64,000 nt of DNA from Babylonia areolata (GCF_041734735.1 NC_134883.1:9692810-9756809), one strand, 5' to 3'; numbered from the stretch's first letter, positions 50,487 through 63,030 are shown. The notes: generated from the letters alone by a model not told the origin. Made by a program: numbers and translations.

Positions 50487-51109
50487 AAGATATTTTCCAT
50501 ATTTCAAATACTTGTATATTCCTTCGATTTTAACAATGTCGACTACGCATACTGAGTTTTCCTTCCCCTTAAGAGGATGAGGACTATAATGATGAGATGG
50601 ATCAGTCAGTAAAACCACCACCCAGTTTGCTAAATCCGTGACTAGGAAAAGAAGAAGTAGAAAAAAACACACACAAAAAACACAAAAAAAAACAACAACA
50701 ACAACAACAAAAAACCAATACCGCTATTGTCTTTAAGACAAACTCCACACCGCAGTATAATCAAAATGAAGAACTGAAAATATCTTCAGGCATTCAACAC
50801 AATTTCTCTTGTCTCGGTTGCTATGGGATTCAGCCGGCGAGTGTTCTTCAGTCTTATATCCAACACATATTCCCTTTATCGAAAAAAAAAAAAAAAGAAA
50901 GAAAAAAAAGAAAAGAAAAGAAAGAAAAATGAACTATTCAAAACCAACATAATTTGAACTGAACAAATTATTGGCGATTTACAATCAGTTATAATTATGA
51001 TAAAAACGAAGACTGAGCAAATGATACAAGATGCAATAAAGCTTACATATTCAACAGTGTCCGACATTTCTCAAAGCTTTTGTGTGAATGTTTGTATCCC
51101 TTGTCACCC

Positions 51110-51840
51110 AAGATCATCTAATCATCCAAATAAGCTGGTATGTACCATGAAAGGATGACTTCTGTGGTGTTTTGTCTAAAGCATCCTCTCAGGTTCCTAT
51201 ACATGAAGGCACTGGTCTTGTCTGCCTTTGCTGTTGTGGCCTGGATGTGTGCTCCCCAGTGAAGGTCTTTAGACAATTCAACGCCCAGGTATTTGGCTTT
51301 CTCCACCTAGGAGTTCCTCATTATGCAGAAAGCAGGTGGTAGGGAAGGGCTTTTTCTTCCTTGTCACTGAGAGGACATGACATTTGCTGGCATTGAATGA
51401 CATTTGCCAGATCTTCTCCCAACGCTCAAGTTCGTTCACTGATCTTGGAGGGCGTTGTATCTGCTTGGGACCTGATCTGCCGGTATAGGATGGTGTCATC
51501 GGCAAACAGACGGACCGTGGATCTGATGTTTTTGTTGATGTCATTGATGTAGATGATAAACAGAGACGGGACAAGGACAGATCCCTGAGGAATCCCAGAG
51601 GTCCCTTGGCCGATGGTGATCTGTCCTTCAACGTTCACTTGCTGGGTTCTGTTGGTGAGGAACTCTTCATTCCAGCGAAGTGTTTTTCCACGGATTCCGT
51701 AGTGACAGAGTTTGAGAAGTGGGTGGCGATGGGGCACCTTGTCAAAGGCCTTCGAGAAGTCAGTCCAGCAAGATGGTATCCGTTTGTTTCTTCAGGTGTG
51801 CTCCAGCTTTATCTAATCTCCCGACACTTTATCTAAGCGC
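51110..51840 (-). mobile_element. LINE reverse transcriptase fragment
   Basis: Minus strand: DFSKAFDKVPHRHPL, GIPQGSVLVPSLF, LFADDTILYRQI (the YxDD-type FADD catalytic box) and MEKAKYLGVEL...LHWGAHI. Frames change at least twice, so it is inactive. Clade is jockey/CR1-like by these motifs. Confidence 0.85.
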
Positions 51841-52106
51841 TCATACGACTTACTTGTATCCCATGTTACCAGAATGTCACCACGACTCTTTGAAACTGTG
51901 CTGGTATCAAAGAAACAGCCGTAGGGAAGCCGTGTGTAAGTGTACAGGCCCTTGCGAGTGTTGATGGCCACATACTTGGGGATGTGAGTTCCTTAATCTG
52001 GGAATACGCGTGGGAGAAATCTATGTAGCTTAAGACAAAACCTTTTCCTATTCTTGCAACATCATCCAGGAATACGGTTCACACATGGAGATTAGGTTTA
52101 CTGTAA

Positions 52107-52232
52107 CAGTTTCAGCTCTAGTTTCCCAAGGAGGCGTCACTGCGCTCGGACAAATCCATATATGCTACACCACGTCTGCTTGGCAGATGCCTGACCAGCA
52201 GCATAACCCAATGCGCTTAATCAGGCCATGAG
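52107..52232 (+). mobile_element. short TCAG-start SINE-like element, copy 7
   Basis: AACAGTTTCAGCTCTAGTTT, AAGGAGGCGTCACTGCGCTC, GCAGATGCCTGACC and TTAATCAGGCCATGAG: full length with moderate divergence. Confidence 0.85.
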
Positions 52233-52252
52233 TGCATGCATATAATTTTATT

Positions 52253-52503
52253 TGTGTACCTATCAGAACCTGGACTTCTTCGACAAAATTTTGCAAGAGG
52301 ACAACACTCTCGTTGCCATGGGTTCTTTTTCAGTGAGCCAAGTGCTTGCTGTACACGGGACCTCGGTTTATCGTCTCATCCAAATGAGTAGACGCTCAGT
52401 TCGATTTGCCAGTCAAATTTGGGGGAAAGGGCGATTCGAACCCTCACTTTGACTCTGCATTGCCGGACACTGAGATGAGTGTCTTAACCATTCTGCCACC
52501 TTC
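52253..52503 (-). mobile_element. Deu-domain SINE
   Basis: Minus strand: a tRNA-like head (AAGGTGGCAGAATGGTTAAG) with a good B box (GGGTTCGAATC), then the Deu core (GAGGTCCCGTGTACAGCAAG, AAAAGAACCCATGGCAACGA). It ends near 52253. It differs from the head at 28693, so heads of at least two types share this core. Confidence 0.85.
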
Positions 52504-53774
52504 CTCCTAAACTGTAACAGATTCTTACCTCTCAGCCAGGCTTCGAAACTGGGATAATGGGAGCGGCCTAGTTACAAAACTGACTCAATTACACCGTCTT
52601 CTTCCTCCAGCTTCTGCGTTCGACTTACCTTCAACCTTTGTACGCATGGCATATGAAAGATGTCTGGATTTGGAGAAAACGGGTCTTTTGTCACTGTCAA
52701 AATGAACGTTTGCTTGCTGTCCCTCCAGATCCTCATCAGTCCTCCAGTGTTTTTTTTGCAGAGTTTACTCATGGCGAGCCGTGTCAATCTCACTGATCAG
52801 TTTGATACGCAATAACCCAAACTGATCTGTCAGATCCCTCAGACCACTACAAGCACAAGCACTGGTCGACCTGTGGAATATCTGATTTTTATCTCGGTTT
52901 CGTCAAGTTTCTATGGACAAGCACCTTGTTCATTGTCTGAATCGATGTTATTGTATACTACGAACCATTTGTCAGTTTCAAAGTTTATCATGTGACAGTT
53001 CACTCCAACATCACATTTCAAACGGAAAATCGTTTTCAGTCTCACCAAACTCGACCCGGCGCACACTTCTGCCAAGCTCACACCTGTCATCCAAATCAGT
53101 GTATTTCGCACTTTTTTTTTTCTTAAAAAAAAACAAAAACCCTTTGCTTTTACATGTCCCTTTTCTCACATTGAAAATAGTGCTTGTCTATGAAAAACAA
53201 CAACAACAACATGTTGGGGGGGGATATATTGTGATCTGCAACGAAAACAGTTTGATGCCGGCAGTTTCCCCTCTTCCCCTCTCTTCAGCTTTATGGCATC
53301 CTCTGCACTTGTGTCTAGAGAATGCATTTATCGAGTGTTTCGTGCAGCTGCTTCAAGTGATTCAGCAATTGAGATCTTCATCAAAGGACAGTTCTGAACC
53401 AGGCATAGAGAGGATTTTCTCCTGGTTCAGTTTGTCACTGACACCAGCAACGAATCAGGACTAATTACTATATGTAGTCAATATTCTATCATCTAGCTGT
53501 TGGCGTTTAGTCAAATTAGTGCAAGTTCACAAAGTAGTTTCATTTAGGACTTACTATGGACAAATACACAATACTGAATAATCCTTATCGCCAGTTATGT
53601 CGTGTCTTAATCAGACAAATGTACACACAACATAAACACAATGAAGAAAACCGGTTCATGCTTTCAACACAATCTCAAATCTTGTTGCAAAATGAGATCA
53701 CCCTCTGATAGTTGACCAGATAATAAACAATTATATCATCCAGACCAACAAACAAATATTAATCTTCTTTCGCG
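52504..53774. other. intergenic stretch without supported genes
   Basis: Chance frames only: one of 183 codons on plus at 52913-53464 is low-complexity and matches nothing I recognise. A (AAC)n and G run sits near 53198-53222. Confidence 0.5.
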
Positions 53775-53975
53775 TTTCAGTTTTCATGCAGTATGGTCAG
53801 ACTGGTTGAAGTGACAAATTCTGCAGTGTGCCGCCATGGCTTTGCCTGACCCCGAACCTCCTCCTTCAGGTCCACCATTTTAGGCCAGGTATGACACCGA
53901 AGGTCACTGAAGGTGGGGTAAACCTGGAAGGTATGTTCTGGAACTTGTGGACCTGTGCCGCATGGGTATCTCACT
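53775..53975 (-). mobile_element. LINE C-terminal fragment (probable)
   Basis: The frame reads RYPCGTGPQVPEHTFQVYP then FSDLRCHTWPKMVDL. It has the C-x-C...PEH...P...LR...WP pattern found at the C-terminus of RNase H-bearing LINEs. No other domain remains. Confidence 0.5.
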
Positions 53976-54109
53976 GTGTGGGCAGTCTACAGAAATGTGA
54001 TGGAACGCATGGGCATTCCACTGTGTGGGTAATCTTCAAAGAGATCGTGGAAACTGGAAGTGACTAGTCCACAGCCTGATGATGATGACCTGTTTCTTTC
54101 TCCTTATGC

Positions 54110-54186
54110 GTGTAATAATGACACAGAGAAATCTGTTTGACAAAGACAGTAATACAATGCAATGCAATGCAATACAATACAATAAC
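54110..54186 (+). mobile_element. Deu-type SINE tail fragment
   Basis: ACAGAGAAATCTGTTTGACA followed by AATACAATGC pentamers matches the 3' end of the element at 28311-28693. Confidence 0.6.
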
Positions 54187-54654
54187 GCCAAAAACCATGC
54201 GCCAGTTTTCATGCTACGTTTTCAAAAAGACAGAAAAACTGCTTCGCGTAATTGTCTTTGAGATCGTTTTATTCATGTGACTATTTTTAAGATCGTTTGA
54301 TTTGGTCAAGTTCGGAACCATCTTCCGACAGTCTGCTGCCTCCTAGATCCAAAACAACAACAACAACAACAAAACTCAACAGTGGGATGCAATCAGCAGT
54401 AGGACTGGTTGGTTCCGGAACAGATCCTACGTCTTGGTCATTTCTGGTGTTATGTGGTATCTGACTAGTTGGTGTTATGTCTCTGCAGTACTGCATGCAT
54501 TGGAACAGAGATCTGCAGTCTGCCCAGATCAACGCGTTTAGGGTCAGTAATTCTGCTGTGATAAAATTAAGGAACCTGCCACCTTAAAGGAGGACCGAAC
54601 TCTGTTTTAGTGGGACATTGGTGATAGGTAATGTACTAGTTGTTTTTAGTATAA

Positions 54655-55965
54655 ATAACCTGCTGCTATATAATAATAATATTAATAATAATGTACATTT
54701 GTATAGCACCCTTTCTCTCTCAGGGCACTTTACATGAAAGAAAAATATTACAAGTTACATAAATCATTCATGACCTTTCTTTCTCAAAACCCCTCACCAA
54801 CCTTCCCCCCCCCCCCCCCCACACACACACACGCACACACTATCCCTTTCCCACTCTTCACACATCTAAAGTGAGCTGACATGGGTGGTGTTGGAGAACA
54901 AGGAAGCTGAGAGTGCTTATAGATAGGTTTTAAAAAGATGAATTTTTAGTGATGAGCGAAAAGCAGAAATAGAATCAGATGCACAGATATGATGAGGAAG
55001 GTTTTTCCAGATGTGAGGAGCAACAAAGAAGAAAGAACGTTCACCACAGGTTCTTGTATTGACACGAGGAAGAATCAAAATGTAACAGACAGAGGAAGAG
55101 GGGAGATTTCTTGCGGGAGTGTAAACACTGATAAGGTCAGAAAGATATGTAGATCCTGCAGAATGGAAAGCAGAATAGCAGAGACACGCAACTTTGTATT
55201 TGATTCTCGCTTCAGTAGGGGGCCAATGTAGAGTGCGAAGGTGAGGAGAAATATGATCAGTACATGGGACTCTGAGAATCAGACGGGCAGCATTGTTTTG
55301 CATTTTTTTTAAATCGCTGAAGAAGCAGAAATAAGAGTTTTAATATTTTCAACAGAAAGGTTCTGACGGATAGAATTGATGCGATGAAGTTCACAATTGA
55401 CTATGCGTATCAGATTTACTACCTGAGCGTGCATGCTGAGGTTTGAGTCTAGAATGACCCAAGGTTCCTCGCTGATTTAGAAAACTGAATAGTGGCATTA
55501 CCAACCACAATAGAGGCAGGAAAAGAAGTAAACGTGGACATTCTCAGAGGAAATATTCATAGCTTCAGCTTTGTCTCATTTAACTTTAGTTTGTTGAATG
55601 TCATCCAGGATTTAACATCGAGAATACAATCCTGCATTGACAGAATCAGACTGTGTACTTGGTTTGGTTCTGCAGACTTGTGTAGCTGAGTATCATCAGC
55701 AACAGAGTGGTGAAGAACAGAATAACCAGAAACGACATCAGAAAGAGGAGCAGTGTACAAAACGAACAGAACGGGGCCCAGGACAGAGCCTTGTGGCACA
55801 CCATAGGAGATCAGACTTAAAATTACTAACAGAGACAATTTGGAAGCGGTTGGATAGGTTTGAAGAAAACTAATTCAGAACAGTTCAGTGAATCCCAAAA
55901 ACATGTTCAAGTCTGGAAAGGAGTACACTGTGGAATATTGTGTCAAACGCACTATGATCCCAACT
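54655..55965 (-). mobile_element. L2-like LINE, 5'-truncated
   Basis: Minus strand from about 55965: AFDTIFHSVLLSRLEHVFG, GVPQGSVLGPVLFVLY, VADDTQLHKSAEPNQ, LKSWMTFNKLKLNET-like, NAARLILRVPCTDHISPHL, LHWPPTEARIKYK, GERSFFFVAPHIWKNLP. These follow the usual order of an L2/CR1 polymerase C-terminal half. It ends in a 3' tail (GGGTGCTATACAAATGTACA) and (ATT)n. A few frame breaks are present. Confidence 0.9.
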
Positions 55966-56473
55966 TTTCTACTCTTCACAAACGTAGGCATGCAAGTCTG
56001 CAAGGATTTCTGAGGCCAGTGTCCCCAATTCACCTGGGAGTGGTTTTCTTTGTTGCCTACTCCAGGAAAGTTGGGGGCTACACTGGGAGCTACATTCACT
56101 TCTGTGGTGACACATTCCTCATAGTTATGAAGCAGTTCTGCATTCCGAGGAAAGGTCTTTGGAATGCCGCCTGTGTAGAGTCGTTGTGATGTGTTTAATG
56201 ATCTGCTCCTTTAGTCTATTCTTCGTGTACTCCTGGAGGTTCACATACAGTTGGTGTGAAGGAAATCTTTAAATTTTATTTTTTTTATTTTTTTTGTTTT
56301 GCTATACTCTGCCGAAGCAACATCTCTTACCATCTTTCTTACAGTAAATGGAGTCCTACTATTTTCTCCATTGGTGTTATGGGCGAAATCTTGTTTATAT
56401 CTCCTATGATGACTTGACGGGCAGCTTACCGAACCCAGACCAGCTTGGCTGTGCCAGGTTTTTCTGGCACTGG

Positions 56474-56525
56474 TCGCTTCAATTTCAATTTCAAGAAGGC
56501 GTCAAAGCGTGTGTTTTGACCAATA
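56474..56525 (+). mobile_element. short TCAG-start SINE-like element, copy 8 (5' piece)
   Basis: TTCAATTTCAATTTCAAG, AAGGCGTCAAAGCGTGTGTT: only the first about 50 bp, diverged. Confidence 0.45.
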
Positions 56526-56639
56526 AAACAAAAGGAAAATGTATGTTGGTAGGGAAAGGGGTGGGAGAGGGGCAGATGTCTGTTCTAAGCATAAACCCAA
56601 ATGTTGGTCTCGTCTTGAAAGTCTACCAAATGCTATAAA

Positions 56640-56706
56640 CACACACACATGCGTGCTCGCGCGCGCGCGCACTCACACACACACACGCACGCGCGCGCGC
56701 ACACAT
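56640..56706. repeat. CA and (GC)n simple repeat
   Basis: CA tracts alternate with CGCGCGCGCG, an alternating purine-pyrimidine stretch of Z-DNA type. Confidence 0.9.
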
Positions 56707-56729
56707 AGAGCAAGGAAGAAATAATGTTC

Positions 56730-57010
56730 ACGTATAATTCCATGTGCATCCCAGCTCCACCTCTCCATTCTTCTGCCAGTTTCTGAAGTCCAGAGAATTT
56801 AAACTTCTATTGGCAGAAGAGCCGATTGATCGAGTTCGAGTGCAGAGATGAAGGAGTTCCTGAAAATAAGAAGAGGCAAAACAAAACATGATGCTGTAAC
56901 AAACAGTGGCTGTCTCGCATTCAGACATGTTGGAATCATGCAACCAGTGCAGCTGAAACAAGAGGGGAGTGATGAGGTATCGTTTGCATGCTCTGAACAT
57001 GGGTATTGCA
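56730..57010 (-). mobile_element. old LINE C-terminal fragment
   Basis: Frames read KRYLITPLLFQLHWL, SSYFQELLHLCTRTRSIGSS and GEVELGCTWNYT. These resemble the TPLLxxLHWLPV...YLxxLLHxYxPxRSLRSS block of CR1/L2 polymerases, heavily mutated. Confidence 0.6.
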
Positions 57011-57267
57011 CATTAGCAACATTGCGCTTTTTGTCAATGTAACATTGTGCATAATGTCAATGCATTTCTGACGGATGCCAGGAATGCCACACACGATCAC
57101 TTTCTGGATCTGGATGTTTTCAAAGTACTTCTCAAGGATGTTAGCTTAAAGCGAGTTTTTAGTAATGCCCTGTCTTGAATGAGAGGCAAAGAGGATGTGA
57201 GGAGTTTGCTCTGACAAATACACACAACACACCATGAGTTTTGTCAACGTATTGCAAGGAAAAATAA

Positions 57268-60200
57268 TCAATTATTTGATCCCGCTTTCACAGACCCCTT
57301 AAGTCTTGATTTAAACATTTCTACCATTTTATCTTCTTGTGCCTGCTTACTTCGATGTGTTGTGGTAGTCCACAAGCAGAGAAGTGGGTTGATACCAGAG
57401 GTAAGTGGTAACACGAAAACAACCATAGTGTCGTGAATGTGGTCTGAGAAACGAACGTCGCTGGAATACAGCATCCTTATCAAACTGAATGAGAACCAGC
57501 AAACTGCACCTGCCACTGCCATTTTCCTCATCAGATGCACTGAGGAATACACTGATCGCTTGGTGGGGTCAAGTGCAATTCTGTATTTTGGTGTTTGTCT
57601 GGAAATGATAATCTGGCCATTCATAATCATTATGAACAAAACGAAGTTAATCACCGCAATGATTGTGAACCACCTGAACTCTTGGTAAGCATTATAGCGA
57701 TCAAATAAAGCCAGCCGGCACAGACCAGACTGGCCCGTGGATGCCCCAGTGTGACAGTCCAGGAAGAAATGGTATCAGCGATATCACCATTCCGAAAAGC
57801 CACGATATGGAACAAATTACACATGGTGAAACGTGCCCCAGTCTCTTTGAATTCCTAGTGAAACAGAGAACGGTGATGTGATTCAAAGTGATGAACCAGG
57901 TGACGAAAACAGACACTACTGTCGACAAAAGGAAAAGAAACCCACTTGCTTTGCAAGTCATACTATTGGTCCACAGCGTTTCAAATTGGAGATATTTTCC
58001 ATAAAATGTTTCATTCGCTATTAAAGCAATACTGACATGGCTTCCCATACATATGTCAACAAACTGCAGACTGACAATAAGCTTGATAAAACTGCTTGTA
58101 AACATTTTTCCCACTGCAAGTAAAACAATGAAGAAAACCAAATTCCCCACAATAGCAGACGTGCAAATCAACCAAAAGAAAGCCCTGTGTAATTTATTTG
58201 GTATCAGCTGCTTACATGAATTGAGTACAGTTGGAACTGTTATACAGTTTATTTCATTCGAGTGACTGTGATGTATATTATTGCAACAAAATCTGTAGTT
58301 TGATGACAAAATGGTTTTTAAATGAGTGGACCTTGACAACAGATCGTAAGGAAAGTTGTTCAACGGGTTTCCTCTTATATCCAGTAAACGCAAGCCTGGC
58401 TTGTTTTTAAGACATCGAGGTCCAAAAGTTTCGATGCCAGAAAAGGATATATTTAAATGTTTAACACGAGGTAAGTAAGCAAATAACGCAGTATGAAAAA
58501 TATCAAGATGAGTTTTCGATATATCCACTTTATCTAGTGAATAGTGAACGTGCCTCACTAGTCTGTTTGTCAACTGCCTTAGAGGGTTGTTTGCTAAATG
58601 TAGAGTTCTCAGATTTGGTAGCTCGAGAAAAACCGCCATATCAAGAGCTTTCAAATAGTTATTGCTGAGATCTATAAAATGTAAATTGGTATGCTTCAAA
58701 CTCGTAACATTGATTAAAGAACAGTAGGACAGCCTAAGGTAAGTAAGATAATTAGCGTCATTGAAATTAGTTACAGTCATTCCTGATTCTGTGGCGTCCA
58801 CATAGCGAAGCTGAGGGAAAATGTCAGCAGAGAAAGTATGGTGACACATGAACGAGTGACCATAACACAGGCAACCTTCAGGACAGGCCATATCACACAT
58901 CAGTTCATCATCCTGCTGTGGGCACTGACCCCAGCCATCACACAGGTGATGTCCATGAACACAAACAAGAGAAGCTCGGCACTGATAGAAACCAAGACAT
59001 GTTGATTTTTCACAGTCCTGTTCGTCTTCTCCATAAACACAGTCAGAATATCCATTGCACCGTGTGTAAATGGGCAGACAGTAAAGCCATTCCGATGTAC
59101 AACGATAATGACTACTTGGACACGACTCATCATCTTTCATTATGGTTTGTGTGAAGTAACCAGTACCATCCAGGTTGATATGAAATCGTTGCTTTATATC
59201 TCTCTTCCTGACCGTCTTAAGGTAGCTATTATCTTCCGTACAGCTGACCTCGTCTGAATGGTCCAGACACTCTGCATATTCATTACACCGTTGGCTCGGT
59301 GACACACATTGACCATTCGCGCACAGAAAGCCATCACATAAAGGATGTTGACAGAATGACTCATCACTATTATCTGGGCAATCCTGTATAAAGTCACACA
59401 CTAGAGTATAACGCACTGTTGTGATTTCATCATCACACCTAAACATAACGTATTTAAATGGAACATTTTCCCCATATAAACCCTTCTTAGCGTCTTGTTT
59501 GCCACTCGTGTTAAAGAACCCAGAAAAATGTGAATATGTTTTTCCACAACCACTCTTTGGATCAAATGAAAACCACGTATGAGTCACATGACCACCAGGA
59601 CAACTAGACAGGAACTGTTGAGTGTTTGTGAAGAGGAATTCAGATGATTTTGAATAAGTGAGCACAGAGTCAGAAGGAAATGCACCGAGTGATTGCAGGT
59701 TAAGTTCACACAGTGCTGCTTCGAACCCACAGTTGCTTATCTGATTAAACCAGTTGAATCCCTTCCTGTTGAGGACCATAGTCTTTCGTTCTCTTGAAGG
59801 ACGGTATGGCATTGCCGTTCTGAAGTAACTGTTGTAGATCAGTGTATTGTCCTGCCACCGTTGAAACTTGCTGTACATGAATGGCGTTGAGTTCAAGCTT
59901 TTTTCACCAAAAATAACTGATAGCTGGAAGTATTTTTTTGAAATATGCAGAAAATCTTCCCATTCGTTTTTCGTTTTTATGGAAGCATGTGTCCCACCTA
60001 TGCTCAGGCATTCATAAACTAGAAAGCTGTAGATGGACACTTCTCTGTAAATAACCAAAAAGAAACATTTGTTTCGTGAAGCCACAAGCCCCTGACAGTT
60101 AGGACTGCTGAAGGGGCAGTGCTCTGTTTCATCTCGTCCGTCTTCACACTCTCGTTTTAGATTGCAATCCAAGTGCTGCTGAAATACGGAGTAATGATTC

Positions 60201-61171
60201 ACAGAACAGTTGAACAAATCATTCGGGAGCTTTTCCGGTTGTACATCCAGAGGAACAATGGAAAACAATACCTTTATACCAGGATTTTTATGTCGGTCAT
60301 ACCAAAGTTGAATGTTAAGATAAAGTGCAGAGAAAGTTTTAGCTGCAGACGAAAGTGGATCACATATTTCTGTGACGCACTGGTGAGTTGTGTTGGGTGC
60401 TTTGTAAATCAGACGTACCGCTGCCATCACGTCTGAGCAAGTCTGAGGTCTAAACGACTGCTGAATACTGACCATGATGATATGTTTAGAGGGCACAATC
60501 AATGTAGTATTTAAACGAGGGCCTGGTGAATGCGCATATGACACGATCACATAGCCAGTATGTTTTGATGTATACTTTTTAATAAAATCATGGTATTTCA
60601 TAGTCTCGACATCAATTGTAACCAGTGGATAGTTTTTGTGTAAAATCATCACGTAGTTTCTGAGAGTTTCAATGAACAGTTCTTCAAGGCTAAGGTGATG
60701 ACATTCCACACCGTAGAAAAAATATCTGTTTGAGATATATATCTCAGTTTTCCATTCACGGGACTCACACCAGTACGCCAGCCTCAAAAGACGAACACGT
60801 GGGTTCATGCGTTTTATTTTTGGTACCTCCACTCGCAGTTTGCAAAATGCAGCCTCCACACCACACACTCCATACACGGCTCCCTGTTGAGCTGTAAACT
60901 GTGGCAAGCTGTTCTGACAGTCTGTCGTATTGACCCGAACAACCGTGTTATCTGTGTTGTTCTGGCTGAGAAGGAAGTCCAGTCCTGGACACATCTCACT
61001 GACTTTCAGTGACTCGGAGCGCGCTGTGGTATTGCTCATACCTCTGTGTTTCGTGGCAAGGTCAGCACAGGCAACAAGAGGGCAGTGCATCAGGCTGTAA
61101 ACCACCAGAAGCAGACCAAGGACTGCTGCGTCATATTCTCTGCTGAATCTTGAAAATGACACATCAGTCAT
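57268..61171 (-). CDS. GRL101-like LDLa/LRR G protein-coupled receptor (one frameshift)
   Basis: Intronless receptor resembling Lymnaea GRL101. Frame one runs 61171-57701 (1156 codons); the rest continues in another frame to a stop at 57268, about 1,300 codons in all. Parts: signal peptide (hydrophobic about 15-36); C-type-lectin-like region (about 359-490, with GGTHASIKT); a degenerate LDLa at about 336-352; LDLa repeats at about 579-607, 612-644, 684-720 and 725-759 (DNSDESFC, DHSDEVSC, GEDEQDC); an LRR N-cap (CPEGCLCY, about 763); leucine-rich repeats to about 955; TM1 about 997-1020 through TM4 about 1116-1135. A one-base shift near 57745, just after HWGIHG, leads into GLCRLALFDRYNAY, then TM5-TM7. 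The E/DRY site reads LNH and NPxxY reads NPLLC. Either a pseudogene, an assembly error or a polymorphic allele. Confidence 0.88.
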
Positions 61172-61279
61172 TGTGATTTGACTAGTTTATATGCTACGTA
61201 CTTTGTAAAACAGACGCAGAATCAAAAATTCAATTAAACTAAAATATATTTGTAAAGGAATTAAACCAAACCAACTGCA

Positions 61280-61925
61280 TGAAAAACAAGAGAGGCAAAA
61301 CCTTCATGGGTCATGTGATAACAAAATAACGACATTGAAAACAAGAGAGGCAAAACCTTCATGGGTCATGTGATAACAAAATAACGACATTGAAAACAAG
61401 AGAGGCAAAACCTTCATGGGTCACGTGATAACAAAATAACGACATTGAAAACAATGGAGGCAAAACCTTCATGGGTCACGTGATAACAAAATAACGACAT
61501 TGAAAACAAGAGAGGCAAAACCTTCATGGGTCATGTGATAACAAAATAACGACATTGAAAACAAGAGAGGCAAAACCTTCATGGGTCATGTGATAACAAA
61601 ATAACGACATTGAAAACAAGAGAGGCAAAACCTTCATGGGTCACGTGATAACAAAATAACGACATTGAAAACAAGAGAGGCAAAACCTTCATGGGTCACG
61701 TGATAACAAAATAACGACATTGAAAACAAGAGAGGCAAAACCTTCATGGCTCACGAGATAGCAAAATAACGACATTGAAAACAAGAGAGGCAAAACCTTC
61801 ATGGGTCACGTGATAACAAAATAACGACATTGAAAACAAGAGAGGCAAAACCTTCATGGGTCACGTGATAACAAAATAACGACATTGAAAACAAGAGAGG
61901 AAAAGCCTTCATGGCTCATGTGATT
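61280..61925 (-). repeat. 55-bp minisatellite with an E-box per unit
   Basis: Twelve units of exactly 55 bp begin about 110 bp upstream of the receptor start codon. Each contains CCTTCATGGGTCAYGTGATA. The hexamer is CACGTG in units 3, 4, 7, 8, 10 and 11, CATGTG in 1, 2, 5, 6 and 12, and CACGAG in 9. Both CACGTG and CATGTG are E-boxes of the CANNTG class. Confidence 0.95.
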
Positions 61926-62700
61926 CCTACTGGTTAAATATAACAAAAATGATAACGGACACCGCCCTCCTTTTCTAGTTACTGTTGGAAGCACGAGTCC
62001 TTGCAACTCCCTTGGAACAAATGAAATTGATACTTTGAGTATGGAACATCCACGCGACAGTATGTTTCTATAGCCATGTAGTTTTGTAACGTTTTTAACG
62101 TGTGTTCATGGTACACAGCGGGACAATCAGTCAAGTCAGGTGTAAAAAATCAGTTTAAAAAATAGATTTGTGTTCCATTATTTTGGCGTACTATTTACAG
62201 CATCCAGTCCGGACAGGTCTAGTTCTTTCAACACGTGTTTCGAGTTTCATGCAGAACTACAAGTTTCCCGAACGAGAACTAAACTCACCCAAACACATAT
62301 TTAAGCCGTTTCTTTGACTTCAATTCTTCATCCATTCTTCTTAAAATTTTTATCACGATGTAACCACGCATGGAAGAATATACATAACTATTTTCGAAGA
62401 TTTTTACCTTGTTGTTGTCAAGGATCGTTACTATTTTCTATTTGTGTTTACTGAATCCACCCACCCACCCCCACCCCTCTGTAATTTTGTATCGTGCCCC
62501 CATGTTTCCAGCTCGGTTGTGAGGCTTCAATAACACATACATCTTCTGAACTTTGTAGCGTTCTGATCACATAGTTTTCTTTGTTTGTTCTCAATTTCTT
62601 TTGAAACTTTATGGACAGTCATAAATCAAAGAACACATCTTTTTAAGAAAGTTTAGTGTATGTCATAACCCTGCTTGCATTCGACTGTGAATCTGCACAC
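61926..62700. other. unannotated stretch upstream of the receptor gene
   Basis: No coding potential or known repeat seen; a C-rich patch (CCACCCACCC) lies near 62460. Confidence 0.5.
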
Positions 62701-62710
62701 AACTGTGCAT

Positions 62711-62711
62711 G

Positions 62712-62757
<46 letters not shown>

Positions 62758-62839
62758 AGAGACAGAGAGGGGGGGGGTAAGGGGCTGGTAAGAGAGGGAG
62801 AGAGATAGAGAGAGAGGTGTAGGTGTACAATCGCGTGGT

Positions 62840-62877
<38 letters not shown>

Positions 62878-62953
62878 GCATTGCGCGCGAGCGTATGCGC
62901 GCGTGTGCATGTTCGACTAGGCCTACTTTCCTCTCATAGGCCCCTACACACAC

Positions 62954-63005
<52 letters not shown>

Positions 63006-63030
63006 ACGTGCGCGCGCGTGCGCGCACACG
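62711..63030. repeat. GA, GT and CA simple repeat cluster
   Basis: (GA)n about 62714-62815, (GT)n about 62840-62872, a GCGC-rich patch near 62885, (CA)n about 62946-63003, and a GCGCGCG patch near 63010-63030. Confidence 0.95.

Noticed and set aside
52913-53464. 183-codon plus-strand frame
   Set aside because: Low-complexity stretches, no known motif, and no splice or promoter context.
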